Origin: Candidatus Eisenbergiella stercoravium
Lineage (GTDB): Bacteria; Bacillota; Clostridia; Lachnospirales; Lachnospiraceae
Direction: 5' to 3'
Assembly (NCBI GenBank): GCA_019113175.1
Contig: DXHY01000052.1
Coordinates: 1 to 37,202 of the forward strand
Length of the DNA: 37,202 bases
The notes beneath the pieces were generated by a model that made no database searches, was not told the origin of the DNA, and saw nothing but the letters and a program-made list of their open reading frames with translations. A program made the translations under genes and the position numbers. Shown here piece after piece: positions 8,624 through 16,187 of this stretch; position 1 is the first letter of the stretch; every line of letters starts with the position of its first letter.

Positions 8624-8654
8624 CGGGCGGACCGCAGATTCTGCGGCCCGCCCG
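8624..8654 (+). terminator. Strong hairpin between vanZ-like gene and GH42 gene
   Basis: CGGGCGG (8624-8630) pairs with CCGCCCG (8648-8654) and CCGCAGA (8632-8638) pairs with TCTGCGG (8640-8646), giving a nearly closed GC stem followed by TTTCTGT on the plus strand. It lies between two convergent genes and can stop transcripts from the vanZ-like gene, perhaps from both. Confidence 0.65.
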
Positions 8655-8683
8655 TTTCTGTCATGTAAAGGAACAGTCTCCGG

Positions 8684-10723
8684 TCAGTTCGTCAGCACAA
8701 GGCACTCATAGGGCCGCAGTGTCACGCTGCCCTCCATCTCCCTGCCGTCCTCCACCGTATGGAAGGCAAAGGGGAGGCTGACCTGCACTGCCGCACGGTT
8801 AAAGTTCTGCAGAAACCAGACCGGCCGGTCTCCATCCCTTCGGGAAACGGCAACGCCCTGCGGCAGCCTTCCCGTAAATTCTCCACGGATCCTGCATTCT
8901 TCAGTGAGCTTTTCATACAGTGCCTTCAGGAAGCCCTCCTCCGTCTCGCAGGCCAGATAAAGGGCACAGCCCTTCCCGTATTTCCTGCGGGTGAGCGCAG
9001 GAAAGCCCTGATAATAATCCTGCTCATAGGAAGAAAGCACCTCTACGGGATGCTCCGGATCCTCCACAACGTGGGAAACCTCACGAAGCTGCCCCACATT
9101 CCAGCTCTTTCCGGCAAAGGAGATGGTATTGGGAAGCACTTCGGGCACAGCCGCATCCATTTCCTCTGTCCGGATGCCCAGTACATCCTCCAGAGGATGC
9201 CGGTCCAGAATACACAGATCATTTTCATCCACAACGCCTGAAAAATAGGTGGCAAGATAGCAGCCGCCCTCCTCCACATATTTTCTCACCCGTTCCGCAT
9301 AGCCCTCCTGATACAGATAGGCCAGAGGAGCGGTGACCAGAGCGTAGCCCTCCATGGAATCCTCTTCGTTAATGAAATCCACTTCGATGCCCAGCTCCCA
9401 GAACGGCTTAAAATGGGAAATCACAGTTTCGAGATAGGCCATGTCCTTCCTCGGTCCCTGAATATCCTCCACAGCCCACCAGTTTTCCCAGTCGAACAGA
9501 ATCGCCGCCCTGGGTCTGTTGCAGGTGGAAACAACCGCGTCACCGATTTTTTCCAGCCGCTCTCCAAGCGTCGCAACCTCCCGGAATACGCGGGTATTGC
9601 TGCCGTTTCGGTGATCAACCACCGCTCCGTGGAATTTTTCTTCTCCTCCCCTGCTCTTTCTCCACTGGAAATACTGCACGCTGTTGGACCCACAGGCCAC
9701 CGCCTGCAGAGAGGACAGCTCGTGCATGCCCGGACGCTTCTGGGTGTTCACATCCTTCCAGTTCACGATGGAAGGTGTGCTCTCCATCAGCAGAAACGGC
9801 GCTTTTTTCAGACTTCTCATCAGCGTATGGCAGGCCGCCGTGCGCATGGCCGTATCCCTGTCATCAGCCTCTCTGTGCCACTGAGGATAGGAATCCCAGG
9901 AAATGATGTCAAGCTGCTTTGCAAATTTATAGTAATTGAAGGGTCTGAAAAACTCCATCATATTGATGGTCACCGGCCTGTCGCTGTACTTGCGCACTGC
10001 CCTGATCTCTGCCATGCAGAAATCCTGCATCTGATCGCTCACGAACCGCTTCCAGTCAAGATTCAGACCGTGAAGTCCGATTTCCCCATGGGGAACCGGG
10101 CTATGGATCTGATCCCAGGATGTATAGGTATGGCTCCAGAAGGTTGTCCACCAGGCATGGTTCAGATTCTCCAGCGTCTTATACTTCTTCTGCAGCCACT
10201 CTCTGAACGCCTCCTGACAGAGCTCGCAGTGGCAGGCACCTCCCAGCCGGCTTCCGCCATATTCATTGGAAATGTGCCACAGGATCACTCCGGGATGATC
10301 CCCCAACCTTCTTGACAGCTCCCTGTCAATCTTTTTTACCTTTCTTCTCATCAGAGGCGATGTGGGACAGAAATTATGTCTCCGCCCGGGAAGATTGCGC
10401 ACTCCGTCCGGCCCTACCTGTCTGACCTCATCATACTGTCCGGCAAGCCAGTGGGGCATCGCTCCGCTCGGAGTCGCAAGGATGGTATAGATACCGTTTT
10501 CATAAAGTCTGTCGATAATTCTGCGCAGCCAGCCCATGTGGTATTCCCCTTCCACCGGCTCCAGCTTTGCCCAGGAAAAAATTCCCAGTGAGACACAGTT
10601 GATATGAGCCTCCTTCATCAGCCTGATATCTTCTTCCAGTACCTCCGGACAGTCCAGCCACTGTTCCGGATTATAGTCTCCTCCGTGAAGAAGCTTCGGA
10701 CCGTTTTTGATCACTTTTTTCAT
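8684..10723 (-). CDS. GH42 family beta-galactosidase
   Basis: A 679-residue cytoplasmic GH42 enzyme that releases terminal beta-galactose from oligosaccharides or arabinogalactan fragments. The TIM-barrel domain (to about residue 390) has acid/base Glu154 in WHISNEYGG and nucleophile Glu314 in LLMESTPS. The four zinc-binding cysteines of the GH42 trimer loop are present (C119, C164, C166, C169), with spacing matching the Thermus A4 enzyme. A trimerisation domain and small C-terminal beta domain follow. No signal peptide is seen. The ATG at 10723 has AAAGGCGG upstream. The HAD phosphatase gene ends 36 bases before it, so they are probably one transcript. Confidence 0.95.
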   Translation of the reverse strand: MKKVIKNGPKLLHGGDYNPEQWLDCPEVLEEDIRLMKEAHINCVSLGIFSWAKLEPVEGEYHMGWLRRIIDRLYENGIYTILATPSGAMPHWLAGQYDEVRQVGPDGVRNLPGRRHNFCPTSPLMRRKVKKIDRELSRRLGDHPGVILWHISNEYGGSRLGGACHCELCQEAFREWLQKKYKTLENLNHAWWTTFWSHTYTSWDQIHSPVPHGEIGLHGLNLDWKRFVSDQMQDFCMAEIRAVRKYSDRPVTINMMEFFRPFNYYKFAKQLDIISWDSYPQWHREADDRDTAMRTAACHTLMRSLKKAPFLLMESTPSIVNWKDVNTQKRPGMHELSSLQAVACGSNSVQYFQWRKSRGGEEKFHGAVVDHRNGSNTRVFREVATLGERLEKIGDAVVSTCNRPRAAILFDWENWWAVEDIQGPRKDMAYLETVISHFKPFWELGIEVDFINEEDSMEGYALVTAPLAYLYQEGYAERVRKYVEEGGCYLATYFSGVVDENDLCILDRHPLEDVLGIRTEEMDAAVPEVLPNTISFAGKSWNVGQLREVSHVVEDPEHPVEVLSSYEQDYYQGFPALTRRKYGKGCALYLACETEEGFLKALYEKLTEECRIRGEFTGRLPQGVAVSRRDGDRPVWFLQNFNRAAVQVSLPFAFHTVEDGREMEGSVTLRPYECLVLTN

Positions 10724-10759
10724 TCTGTTTCCGCCTTTCTTTGTGTATTTTAAAATGTT

Positions 10760-11563
10760 TTATTCCTGTATAAGCTCTCCGGAAAGAAGCTGCTCCAGCA
10801 CGGCGCTCACCATACTGCACTGTCTGTCCGCACTGGCCTTCACCTCTTCCTTCGCCGTATCCATCGCGTAGCTTAAGCCTGCGGCCCGCAGCATTCCTAT
10901 ATCGTTGCCGCTGTCTCCGAAGCTCAGTACTTCCTTTAGCCGGAAGCCCCCTGCTCTGGCAAGATAGCGGAGCGCGCTTCCCTTATCCACTCCTTGGTTC
11001 GTGAAATCCAGCCACCCTCCTCCTCCGTCCACAATGCTCAGCTGTCCACCGTATTTTTCCTGAAACCATATCTCCTGCTCCTGTGGTATTCCCTGCGGCC
11101 AGAAAAGCGCCATTTTAATCATCGGCTTCTGTACCTCCGTCAGGGAATCAAACACGGTAACCGTATTTTTCACCGTATTTTTCATATACTCCGTAAATCC
11201 GGAATCGCGAGGTGCCACGCAGGATGTGTCCGCGCAGGAAACCAGAATTTCCGCATCCTTCACCTGTTCCATATCCTTAATCAGCGAAAGGGCGAGTCCG
11301 CGCTCAATCTCATTCTGATACAGGATTCTGTTCCCCTGGGCGATAAGGGCGCCGTTTTCACAGATATAGCCGATCTCATCTGCGACCGGGGAAAGCAGGC
11401 GGCGCAGGTTGCCATACTGCCTGCCGCTGGCCGCGATGAAAAAAATCCCCCGTTCCTTCAGAGAACGGATCAGTGGAAAATAAATGTCATCCACTTCCTG
11501 AGCGCCATTTTTTAATATGGTTCCGTCAAAGTCGCTGGCAACGACCCGTATTCTTTCTGTCAT
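10760..11563 (-). CDS. Cof-type HAD-IIB phosphatase
   Basis: A 267-residue haloacid dehalogenase-superfamily phosphatase of the Cof subgroup, which acts on sugar phosphates or small phosphorylated metabolites. Motif I is SDFDGTIL with Asp11 (nucleophile) and Asp13, motif II lies around SGRQ, motif III Lys194 and motif IV GDSGND with Asp217/Asp221. The IIB cap lies between motifs II and III. The start ATG at 11563 is favoured over the longer frame to 11611 because the homologous part begins MTERIRVVASDFDG. Its place just ahead of the GH42 gene suggests a role in handling sugar phosphates from the same carbohydrate. Confidence 0.9.
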   Translation of the reverse strand: MTERIRVVASDFDGTILKNGAQEVDDIYFPLIRSLKERGIFFIAASGRQYGNLRRLLSPVADEIGYICENGALIAQGNRILYQNEIERGLALSLIKDMEQVKDAEILVSCADTSCVAPRDSGFTEYMKNTVKNTVTVFDSLTEVQKPMIKMALFWPQGIPQEQEIWFQEKYGGQLSIVDGGGGWLDFTNQGVDKGSALRYLARAGGFRLKEVLSFGDSGNDIGMLRAAGLSYAMDTAKEEVKASADRQCSMVSAVLEQLLSGELIQE

Positions 11564-11754
11564 CTTCCGTTTCCACAGGCGGGCATGACGCCCGCCTTCC
11601 TTTGCTTCCATTTTGTACTATTCTACTATAAATATTTCCTTTTACATAGAGCTTTTAAAAATTTTACATTTCCTTCACCCTCACTAACCCACAGCGTCTC
11701 CAGCAGAACGGAACGCTTCTTCCGGCCCGTCCCTTCTTTTTTTACAAAAAGGTC

Positions 11755-11783
11755 TTGCTTTTGTCGGAAAAGCTTGCTATAAT
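11755..11783 (+). promoter_or_regulatory. tRNA-Trp promoter
   Basis: TTGCTT (11755-11760), 17 bases, then consensus TATAAT (11778-11783), about 30 bases before the mature tRNA 5' end. This is a strong housekeeping promoter for a single tRNA gene. Confidence 0.85.
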
Positions 11784-11813
11784 ACAATTCGTCGGTTCGA
11801 TCTGAACCAAAAT

Positions 11814-11884
11814 AGGAGCATAGTTCAAAGGTAGAACAGTGGTCTCCAAAACCATCGATGTGGGTTCGATTCCTACTGCTCCTG
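11814..11884 (+). tRNA. trnW: tRNA-Trp (anticodon CCA)
   Basis: A 71-base cloverleaf can be folded by eye. The acceptor AGGAGCA pairs with TGCTCCT with discriminator G, the D stem is GTTC/GAAC, the anticodon stem GTGGT/ACCAT encloses loop CTCCAAA with anticodon CCA, and the T arm is GTGGG-TTCGATT-CCTAC. The 3' CCA is not encoded. It has its own promoter (11755-11783) and a terminator after it, so it is a stand-alone gene. Confidence 0.96.
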
Positions 11885-11915
11885 CTTCCGCTGAACAAGC
11901 GATAAACGGAGAAAA

Positions 11916-11953
11916 AGCTGATAACTGCGCGGGTTATCAGCTTTTTTCTTTTC
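11916..11953 (+). terminator. Intrinsic terminator of tRNA-Trp
   Basis: AGCTGATAAC (11916-11925) pairs perfectly with GTTATCAGCT (11933-11942), followed by TTTTTCTTTTCT. This is a canonical rho-independent terminator. Confidence 0.9.
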
Positions 11954-12028
11954 TGTTCCGGCACAGAATAAAATGAGTGAAAGCAGGCAGAAATACTGCA
12001 CGATGCAGCACGAAATGCGGCGGCGTCT

Positions 12029-12646
12029 TCAGAGCGGAAGATAACGTATATTCAGATCCACGTCTCCGCTGATGCCGTTCACCCTTCCTCTGCTCGTATA
12101 CTGCCACGCCGCGAGCGTCTGCGCAATCTGCGGACAATACCGGTCGGATGGCGGCTCAGAGGAGAACGGATAAGACGCGCCGGCAGGATACCGGGCTATC
12201 CAGAAGGGGCAGTCGAATGCAGACGCGTCAAAATATCCCTCATTATAAAAGGACAGGCCGGTATATATGCCGAATTCCATTCCCGCACCCTCCACAATGT
12301 TCCGGGCAGACTGAATCAGTCCGGTCAGGACTCCCGTTCCGGCCTTTTTCAGTGATGTGTCCTCCACATCCCACCAGATGCGGCAGGACAGCTGATACCT
12401 GTGCAGCAGATCGACCACCTGCTTTGCTTCCTCTGCCGCCCTGGAGGGGACGGAAGCATAAGTATATTTATATACTTCAAATGGCAGGCCGTTCGTCAGG
12501 CAGCCCGACACATTCGCCTCGAATTGTCCATCCGGCTTTCCCGACCGCTTCACGCTTCTTAAGATTGCGAACTGACATCCCGCTCCCGCCACCTTCTCCC
12601 AGGAAATCACCCCCTGATTGTCACTGACATCAATTCCCTTCCACAT
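12029..12646 (-). CDS. GH25 lysozyme-like muramidase
   Basis: A 205-residue GH25 domain, which cleaves the N-acetylmuramic acid to N-acetylglucosamine bond of peptidoglycan. Seen: GIDVSDNQG at the N-terminus, the catalytic DxE in IWWDVEDT (Asp93, Glu95), the AWQYTS strand and a final GDVDLN motif. The ATG at 12646 has GAGAGG upstream. There is no signal peptide, transmembrane helix or cell-wall-binding domain, so it is a bare catalytic domain, as in some phage lysins or proteins released by lysis or a separate path. No phage genes are adjacent. Confidence 0.9.
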   Translation of the reverse strand: MWKGIDVSDNQGVISWEKVAGAGCQFAILRSVKRSGKPDGQFEANVSGCLTNGLPFEVYKYTYASVPSRAAEEAKQVVDLLHRYQLSCRIWWDVEDTSLKKAGTGVLTGLIQSARNIVEGAGMEFGIYTGLSFYNEGYFDASAFDCPFWIARYPAGASYPFSSEPPSDRYCPQIAQTLAAWQYTSRGRVNGISGDVDLNIRYLPL

Positions 12647-12795
12647 GATTTTCCTCTCCGCGTTCCGCCGCCCGCAGCTTTTTCCTACAGGCCGGGTCTG
12701 CCGCATCCGTATTCCCTTTTTTTATTATATGCGCCCGGTTCAAAAGGTGTCCGCATCCGTTTTCCATTCCGCGTAGTGCGATCCACCGTTTTTTT

Positions 12796-12821
12796 GTACG
12801 ACAGGAATTCTCCTGTTGTAC
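12796..12821. repeat. Palindrome with T-rich left and A-rich right flank
   Basis: GTACGACAGGA (12796-12806) pairs with TCCTGTTGTAC (12811-12821, one wobble) around loop ATTC. Seven T's lie to the left (12789-12795) and seven A's to the right (12822-12828), extending the palindrome to about 40 bases. It lies between the hemerythrin and GH25 genes. Confidence 0.7.
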
Positions 12822-12866
12822 AAAAAAACAACGGGCCTTCGCATTTTCTGCGCGCCCGCTGCCCGT
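12822..12866 (-). terminator. Intrinsic terminator of the hemerythrin operon
   Basis: On the minus strand ACGGGC (12866-12861) pairs with GCCCGT (12836-12831) around an inner CGCA/TGCG stem. TTGTTTTTTT follows, made from the plus-strand A run at 12822-12828. It lies about 35 bases past the hemerythrin stop. Confidence 0.75.
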
Positions 12867-12901
12867 GTTCCGGTCTCCTGCCGGAAGCATTTTTATCATT
12901 T

Positions 12902-13306
12902 TTATTTTTCCCGAATGAACTGGGCTACCTGCTTGTCCCACACACAAATGTGGTTTAAAAGCCAGTCCACCACGTTCTTCTTCACTGCCTCAACAAAGGC
13001 TTCGCTGGGGCCTTCTTCCTCCTCCAGCATATCCTGAAGCTCTTCCACCGCCTTAACAAAAGCGGCATGCTGCCCCTTATGCGCCTCCAGAAGCGGATAT
13101 TCGTTATCCGCCTGCAGCTTTTCCTCATCCGCGAAGTGGATGTTGGTGTAGTCCATCAGGAAGCCAAGCGTCTGAACCGCCGCCAGCTTCTCCGTTCCTA
13201 CCTTGCAGTTTTCCGTCAGCCGGTTCACCCTGTCGATCAGCTCCTGATGCTGGGAATCGATCAGCCCGTTACCGGTTTTCAGAGAATCGTCAAATACAAT
13301 CGCCAT
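12902..13306 (-). CDS. Bacteriohemerythrin (oxygen-binding di-iron protein)
   Basis: A 134-residue four-helix bundle that binds oxygen (or senses it) with a non-haem di-iron site. All seven expected ligands are present: His20, His57, Glu61, His76, His80, His119 and Asp124. The ATG at 13306 follows GGAGGTTAGAAT. It sits 92 bases after the rubredoxin gene on the same strand and shares its promoter at 13608-13636 and the terminator at 12822-12866. An oxygen-scavenging or redox-coupled role for an anaerobe is a reasonable inference from the pairing. It is single-domain, with no chemotaxis or GGDEF fusion. Confidence 0.95.
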   Translation of the reverse strand: MAIVFDDSLKTGNGLIDSQHQELIDRVNRLTENCKVGTEKLAAVQTLGFLMDYTNIHFADEEKLQADNEYPLLEAHKGQHAAFVKAVEELQDMLEEEEGPSEAFVEAVKKNVVDWLLNHICVWDKQVAQFIREK

Positions 13307-13398
13307 ATTCTAACCTCCATGCCGAGGCATTGCGCCTCCCGTTATGTACGGCCGGATTATCCGGGAGCCGCTTCAGGCAGCCCCCGGATGAACGGCGT

Positions 13399-13560
13399 TC
13401 AGTCCGTTACAGAAAACTGATCCTTGCCTACTCCGCACAGAGGACATACCCAGTCCTCAGGGATGTCGGCAAAAGCGGTTCCTGCCGCTACACCATTGTC
13501 CGGATCGCCCACCTCGGGATCATAAATATAACCGCATACATCACAAACATACTTCTGCAT
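13399..13560 (-). CDS. Rubredoxin (53 residues)
   Basis: This small gene can be read from ATG 13560 to TGA 13399. The product, starting [15 protein letters not shown], has the four iron ligands as two CxxC pairs (C6/C9 and C39/C42, CPLCG), plus DIPEDW and the [12 protein letters not shown] stretch typical of short rubredoxins. It carries one electron at a tetrahedral iron site in the cytoplasm. A ribosome binding stretch AGGACAGGTAGAG precedes the ATG, and a consensus-like promoter lies 48 bases upstream. The gene is followed by bacteriohemerythrin, a usual partner in oxygen-stress clusters of strict anaerobes. Confidence 0.97.
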   Translation of the reverse strand: MQKYVCDVCGYIYDPEVGDPDNGVAAGTAFADIPEDWVCPLCGVGKDQFSVTD

Positions 13561-13607
13561 TTTCTCTACCTGTCCTTTCTGATGATAGTTTTTCCAAATA
13601 CGTGGTT

Positions 13608-13636
13608 ATTATAACAAAAAGAAAAGCTCTTTACAA
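13608..13636 (-). promoter_or_regulatory. Rubredoxin-hemerythrin promoter
   Basis: On the minus strand TTGTAA (13631-13636), 17 bases, TATAAT (13608-13613). The start codon lies 48 bases downstream of the -10 box. Confidence 0.8.
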
Positions 13637-13811
13637 TCTCATATGGCCTTTATGTCTGTCTCTTTCTTTTTTTCATTGTCCGGTTCGAAATTTTTTTCAT
13701 ACTTCACACTTATTTTATAGCTTCTACATAGATATGTCACATTTTTCCTGTAGGATAGAAACCATAGAAGCCGACGGGCTTTTCGAATATAGATACTCTT
13801 TTTCATTACCA

Positions 13812-13839
13812 GCCGGTATCGGAGTATTCCGATACCGGC
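13812..13839. repeat. Perfect 12-bp inverted repeat after the nucleotidyltransferase gene
   Basis: GCCGGTATCGGA (13812-13823) and TCCGATACCGGC (13828-13839) with loop GTAT lie 28 bases past the minus-strand stop at 13867. A T-rich tail (TTCCTCCTTTTT) exists only on the plus strand. It may end the minus transcript as a strong hairpin. The rest of 13637-13866 is AT-rich and I see no gene in it. Confidence 0.6.
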
Positions 13840-13866
13840 TTCCTCCTTTTTCAGAGCCTTTTTCCC

Positions 13867-14655
13867 TTACCACTCGGCGATCAGCGGTCTGGGATAGAGC
13901 CACCATTTCTCAAAGTCCATACAGTAACGGGACTGGTAAATGCTTGAATCCTTCCTGTAATCATAGCCCGTCCAGGCCAGATAGCGTTCCACTATTTTGT
14001 CCGCAAGCCCGTCTTCCATCGTCTCGCAGAATCTGCGGCACAGCTCCACGATTCCCTCCGGCTTATTATCCAGACCTGCCACCGTTTCCTCCAGCCTTCT
14101 GTTGCAGGGAAAGAGCACTTTGTTTTCCTGCAGGATCAGGCGGTAGATGCAGTAAACGATCTCGCTCGCCGTGCGCGTCCTCATATAGCCCTCCGGCGCG
14201 CAGCATTTCCAGAAATAGTTATAATTCAGCTGCAGGTCGCTGAAGAAGGAAAGCATTTTTTCCTCCATCTCTTTTTCCTGAAAAACAGGAATGGCCGCCA
14301 CCAGTGGCTCAATTTCCGGATCATCCGAAAAGAGCACCCGGGACTTGATGAAAGAATTCCGGGTGGGTTCGCTTCCTCTTTCCGCCGCCGCACGCAGATA
14401 ATCCTTCGTCATATATTTCACATCAAAATACCCGCCCTCATAGGTACAGAGTCCGTTGATCGTCTCCGCCGTCCTGTTCTCTTCCAGAAGCTTTTCATAA
14501 TACTCGTCCGGCACGATCACCATCGCGTCCAGATCGGAATCCGGCCGTTCCGTTCCCTTTGCCACCGAGCCGCCGAAAATGAGCGCAATGACCTCTTCTC
14601 TGTTTCGAAAAAAATCTTCCATGATTTTCAATGACTCTTCATGATGCCTGTACAT
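13867..14655 (-). CDS. Nucleotidyltransferase-domain protein (aminoglycoside adenylyltransferase-like fold)
   Basis: A 262-residue protein with an N-terminal minimal nucleotidyltransferase domain. The motif GGSVAKGTERPDSDLD (Gly29-Ser30 and the metal-binding Asp41/Asp43) is complete. A helical C-terminal half follows, with Trp/Tyr-rich ends (KWWLYPRPLI). The overall plan resembles aminoglycoside 6-/4'-adenylyltransferase-like proteins, but no residue specific for a drug-modifying enzyme can be named, and many such proteins are uncharacterised. The ATG at 14655 follows AAAGGAG; a longer frame to 14697 is less likely. Own promoter at 14721-14749, divergent from mrp. Confidence 0.8.
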   Translation of the reverse strand: MYRHHEESLKIMEDFFRNREEVIALIFGGSVAKGTERPDSDLDAMVIVPDEYYEKLLEENRTAETINGLCTYEGGYFDVKYMTKDYLRAAAERGSEPTRNSFIKSRVLFSDDPEIEPLVAAIPVFQEKEMEEKMLSFFSDLQLNYNYFWKCCAPEGYMRTRTASEIVYCIYRLILQENKVLFPCNRRLEETVAGLDNKPEGIVELCRRFCETMEDGLADKIVERYLAWTGYDYRKDSSIYQSRYCMDFEKWWLYPRPLIAEW

Positions 14656-14720
14656 TCCCCGTTTCTCCTTTTTTCTTACAGTCCGCGCCTTCCGCACTTT
14701 TCTCCGGCGCGTCTGCTACC

Positions 14721-14749
14721 ACTATATCCGATTCCGGCCGTCCAGGCAA
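14721..14749 (-). promoter_or_regulatory. Promoter of the nucleotidyltransferase gene
   Basis: Minus strand TTGCCT (14744-14749), 17 bases, TATAGT (14721-14726), about 65 bases before the ATG. Confidence 0.6.
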
Positions 14750-14768
14750 GCCCCCGCTTCCTCATTTA

Positions 14769-14796
14769 TTGACATATGCCCGCAATGTTGTATAAT
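14769..14796 (+). promoter_or_regulatory. mrp promoter
   Basis: Consensus TTGACA (14769-14774), 16 bases, consensus TATAAT (14791-14796). It drives the Mrp/NBP35-like gene 105 bases downstream and is divergent from the nucleotidyltransferase promoter. Confidence 0.85.
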
Positions 14797-14901
14797 TGGG
14801 GAGAAGTTTTCTGATAAAAAAATTGCCATACCGCATATCATATAAGGAAGGATGTCCTGTCATCAAAGGGCGTCCCCCAAAAGAAAGGAATCAGAAGAAA
14901 A

Positions 14902-15735
14902 ATGAGTGAAAACTGTACCCACAACTGTGAAACCTGTCATGAGGCGTGCGCTGACCGTGACCCGAAAAGCATGCTGAAGAAGCCTCACGAGCTTTCTACC
15001 ATCAAAAACGTCATTGCCGTGGTGAGCGGCAAGGGCGGCGTCGGAAAATCCCTTGTCACCTCCCTGCTGGCATCCTCCATGCAGAAGAAGGGCTACCATG
15101 CCGCCGTTCTGGACGCGGACATCACCGGTCCTTCCATTCCGAAGGCGTTCGGCGTTCACCAGAAGGCCTATGCCAATGAGTACGGCCTTCTTCCCGTAAA
15201 ATCCCGCCTTGGCGTGGATCTCATGTCCATCAATCTCCTTCTGGACAATGATACGGACCCCGTGCTCTGGCGCGGTCCGGTCATCGCCGGTGCGGTAAGC
15301 CAGTTCTGGACGGATGTGATCTGGTCCGATGTGGATTTCATGTTTGTAGACATGCCTCCTGGAACGGGCGATGTTCCGCTTACCGTATTTCAGTCTATTC
15401 CCGTTAAGGGCATCATCGTGGTGACCTCCCCCCAGGAGCTGGTTTCCATGATCGTGGAAAAGGCCGTGCGCATGGCTGAGATGATGAACGTACCGGTTCT
15501 CGGCATTGTGGAAAACATGTCCTACTTTGAATGTCCTGACTGCGGCAGCCGCCACAGCATCTTCGGAGAAAGCCATATTGAGGAAATCGCCGGAAAGCAT
15601 GGTATTTCTTCCGTTTCCCGCCTTCCGATCGATCCCTCCATCGCCGCTTCCTGCGACAGAGGCGAGATTGAAAAGGTAGATGCGCCCTGGCTTGCGGATC
15701 TCTGCAGCAGCCTGGAAAAGCAGTGCGGATTTTAG
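14902..15735 (+). CDS. mrp: Mrp/NBP35 (ApbC)-family iron-sulfur cluster carrier ATPase
   Basis: A 277-residue P-loop ATPase that carries and transfers [4Fe-4S] clusters to apoproteins. It has a deviant Walker A GKGGVGKS (43-50), DADITGPSIPK switch, FVDMPPGTGD and the C-terminal CPDC pair (C211, C214) for the bridging cluster. The first 16 residues hold four more cysteines (C5, C9, C12, C16) in the pattern CX3CX2CX3C, recalling the N-terminal cluster site of eukaryotic NBP35. The MIP18 domain found in many bacterial Mrp proteins is absent. The ATG at 14902 follows AAAGGAATCAG. It is monocistronic with its own promoter and a downstream terminator. Confidence 0.93.
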   Translation: MSENCTHNCETCHEACADRDPKSMLKKPHELSTIKNVIAVVSGKGGVGKSLVTSLLASSMQKKGYHAAVLDADITGPSIPKAFGVHQKAYANEYGLLPVKSRLGVDLMSINLLLDNDTDPVLWRGPVIAGAVSQFWTDVIWSDVDFMFVDMPPGTGDVPLTVFQSIPVKGIIVVTSPQELVSMIVEKAVRMAEMMNVPVLGIVENMSYFECPDCGSRHSIFGESHIEEIAGKHGISSVSRLPIDPSIAASCDRGEIEKVDAPWLADLCSSLEKQCGF

Positions 15736-15786
15736 AAGTTTAAAGGTTTTAGGGATTTCAGGATTTTAATATTTTATGAATTAAAT

Positions 15787-15825
15787 CTGCGGCGGCAGGA
15801 GATGAAACATCTCCTGCCGCCGCAG
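15787..15825 (+). repeat. Perfect 18-bp inverted repeat downstream of mrp
   Basis: The arms 15787-15804 and 15808-15825 are exact reverse complements with an AAA loop, starting CTGCGGCGG. This very stable stem is 51 bases past the mrp stop and lacks a T tract. It could protect the mRNA 3' end. Confidence 0.9.
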
Positions 15826-15844
15826 CACATTTCAGAAAGCCTTT

Positions 15845-15869
15845 GCATCCGAAGCGGATGCATTTTTTA
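15845..15869 (+). terminator. Intrinsic terminator of mrp
   Basis: GCATCCG (15845-15851), loop AAG, CGGATGC (15855-15861), then ATTTTTTA. This is a canonical terminator, preceded by the 18-bp stem at 15787. Confidence 0.85.
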
Positions 15870-15871
15870 TT

Positions 15872-16003
15872 CCATCCATGCGGCTGCTCTCCGGGCTTAT
15901 CGATCCGGCTCGCAGCATGCTGCTCGCTGTCCGTTGCCCGTCGAATATCCGCATATCTGTGCAGGTAAACCTGCCATCCATGCGGCTGCTCTCCGGGCTT
16001 ATC
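15872..16003. repeat. 30-bp direct repeat in a gene-free stretch
   Basis: The same 30 bases (starting CCATCCATGCGGC) occur at 15872-15901 and 15974-16003, 102 bases apart. Each copy follows a small hairpin (GCATCCG/CGGATGC; GCAGG-TAAA-CCTGC). The stretch 15736-16277 holds no convincing gene; open frames across it read the repeat in both strands. Confidence 0.85.
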
Positions 16004-16132
16004 ACACAAAAAAAGGAAAAAGCATTCTGTGCCTTTTCCTCATCTCCATAATGCTGACTGACTGTGATGTTATCAAAAAACGGTATGGAGTCCGTAAGAA
16101 GCATTCATAATCCTGTAAAAGAGAGGGGGGGA

Positions 16133-16187
16133 CTGGTGCGGATCAAACCGCACCAGCTTGGGTTGATGATGTCTCAACTCGTTTTTT
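16133..16187 (+). ncRNA. Two hairpins ending in a T run: possible small RNA end or orphan terminator
   Basis: CTGGTGCGG (16133-16141) pairs with CCGCACCAG (16148-16156). Then GTTGA (16162-16166) pairs with TCAAC (16174-16178), followed by TCGTTTTTT. This reads like the 3' end of a plus-strand RNA, but no gene precedes it and no clear promoter is seen within about 200 bases. Confidence 0.3.

Noticed and set aside
12788-12829. 42-base palindrome as an intrinsic terminator
   Set aside because: On both strands the T run comes before the stem and the A run after, which is the wrong order for a U-tail terminator.
13602-14243. 213-codon plus-strand frame opposite the nucleotidyltransferase
   Set aside because: Half is antisense to the nucleotidyltransferase with its exact GGSVAKG motif, half is AT-rich spacer; no ribosome site.
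15758-16110. Short open frames across the repeat stretch (83 and 102 codons)
   Set aside because: They only translate the direct repeat (DKPGEQPHGW or RAYRS type segments), overlap on both strands and have no ribosome site.
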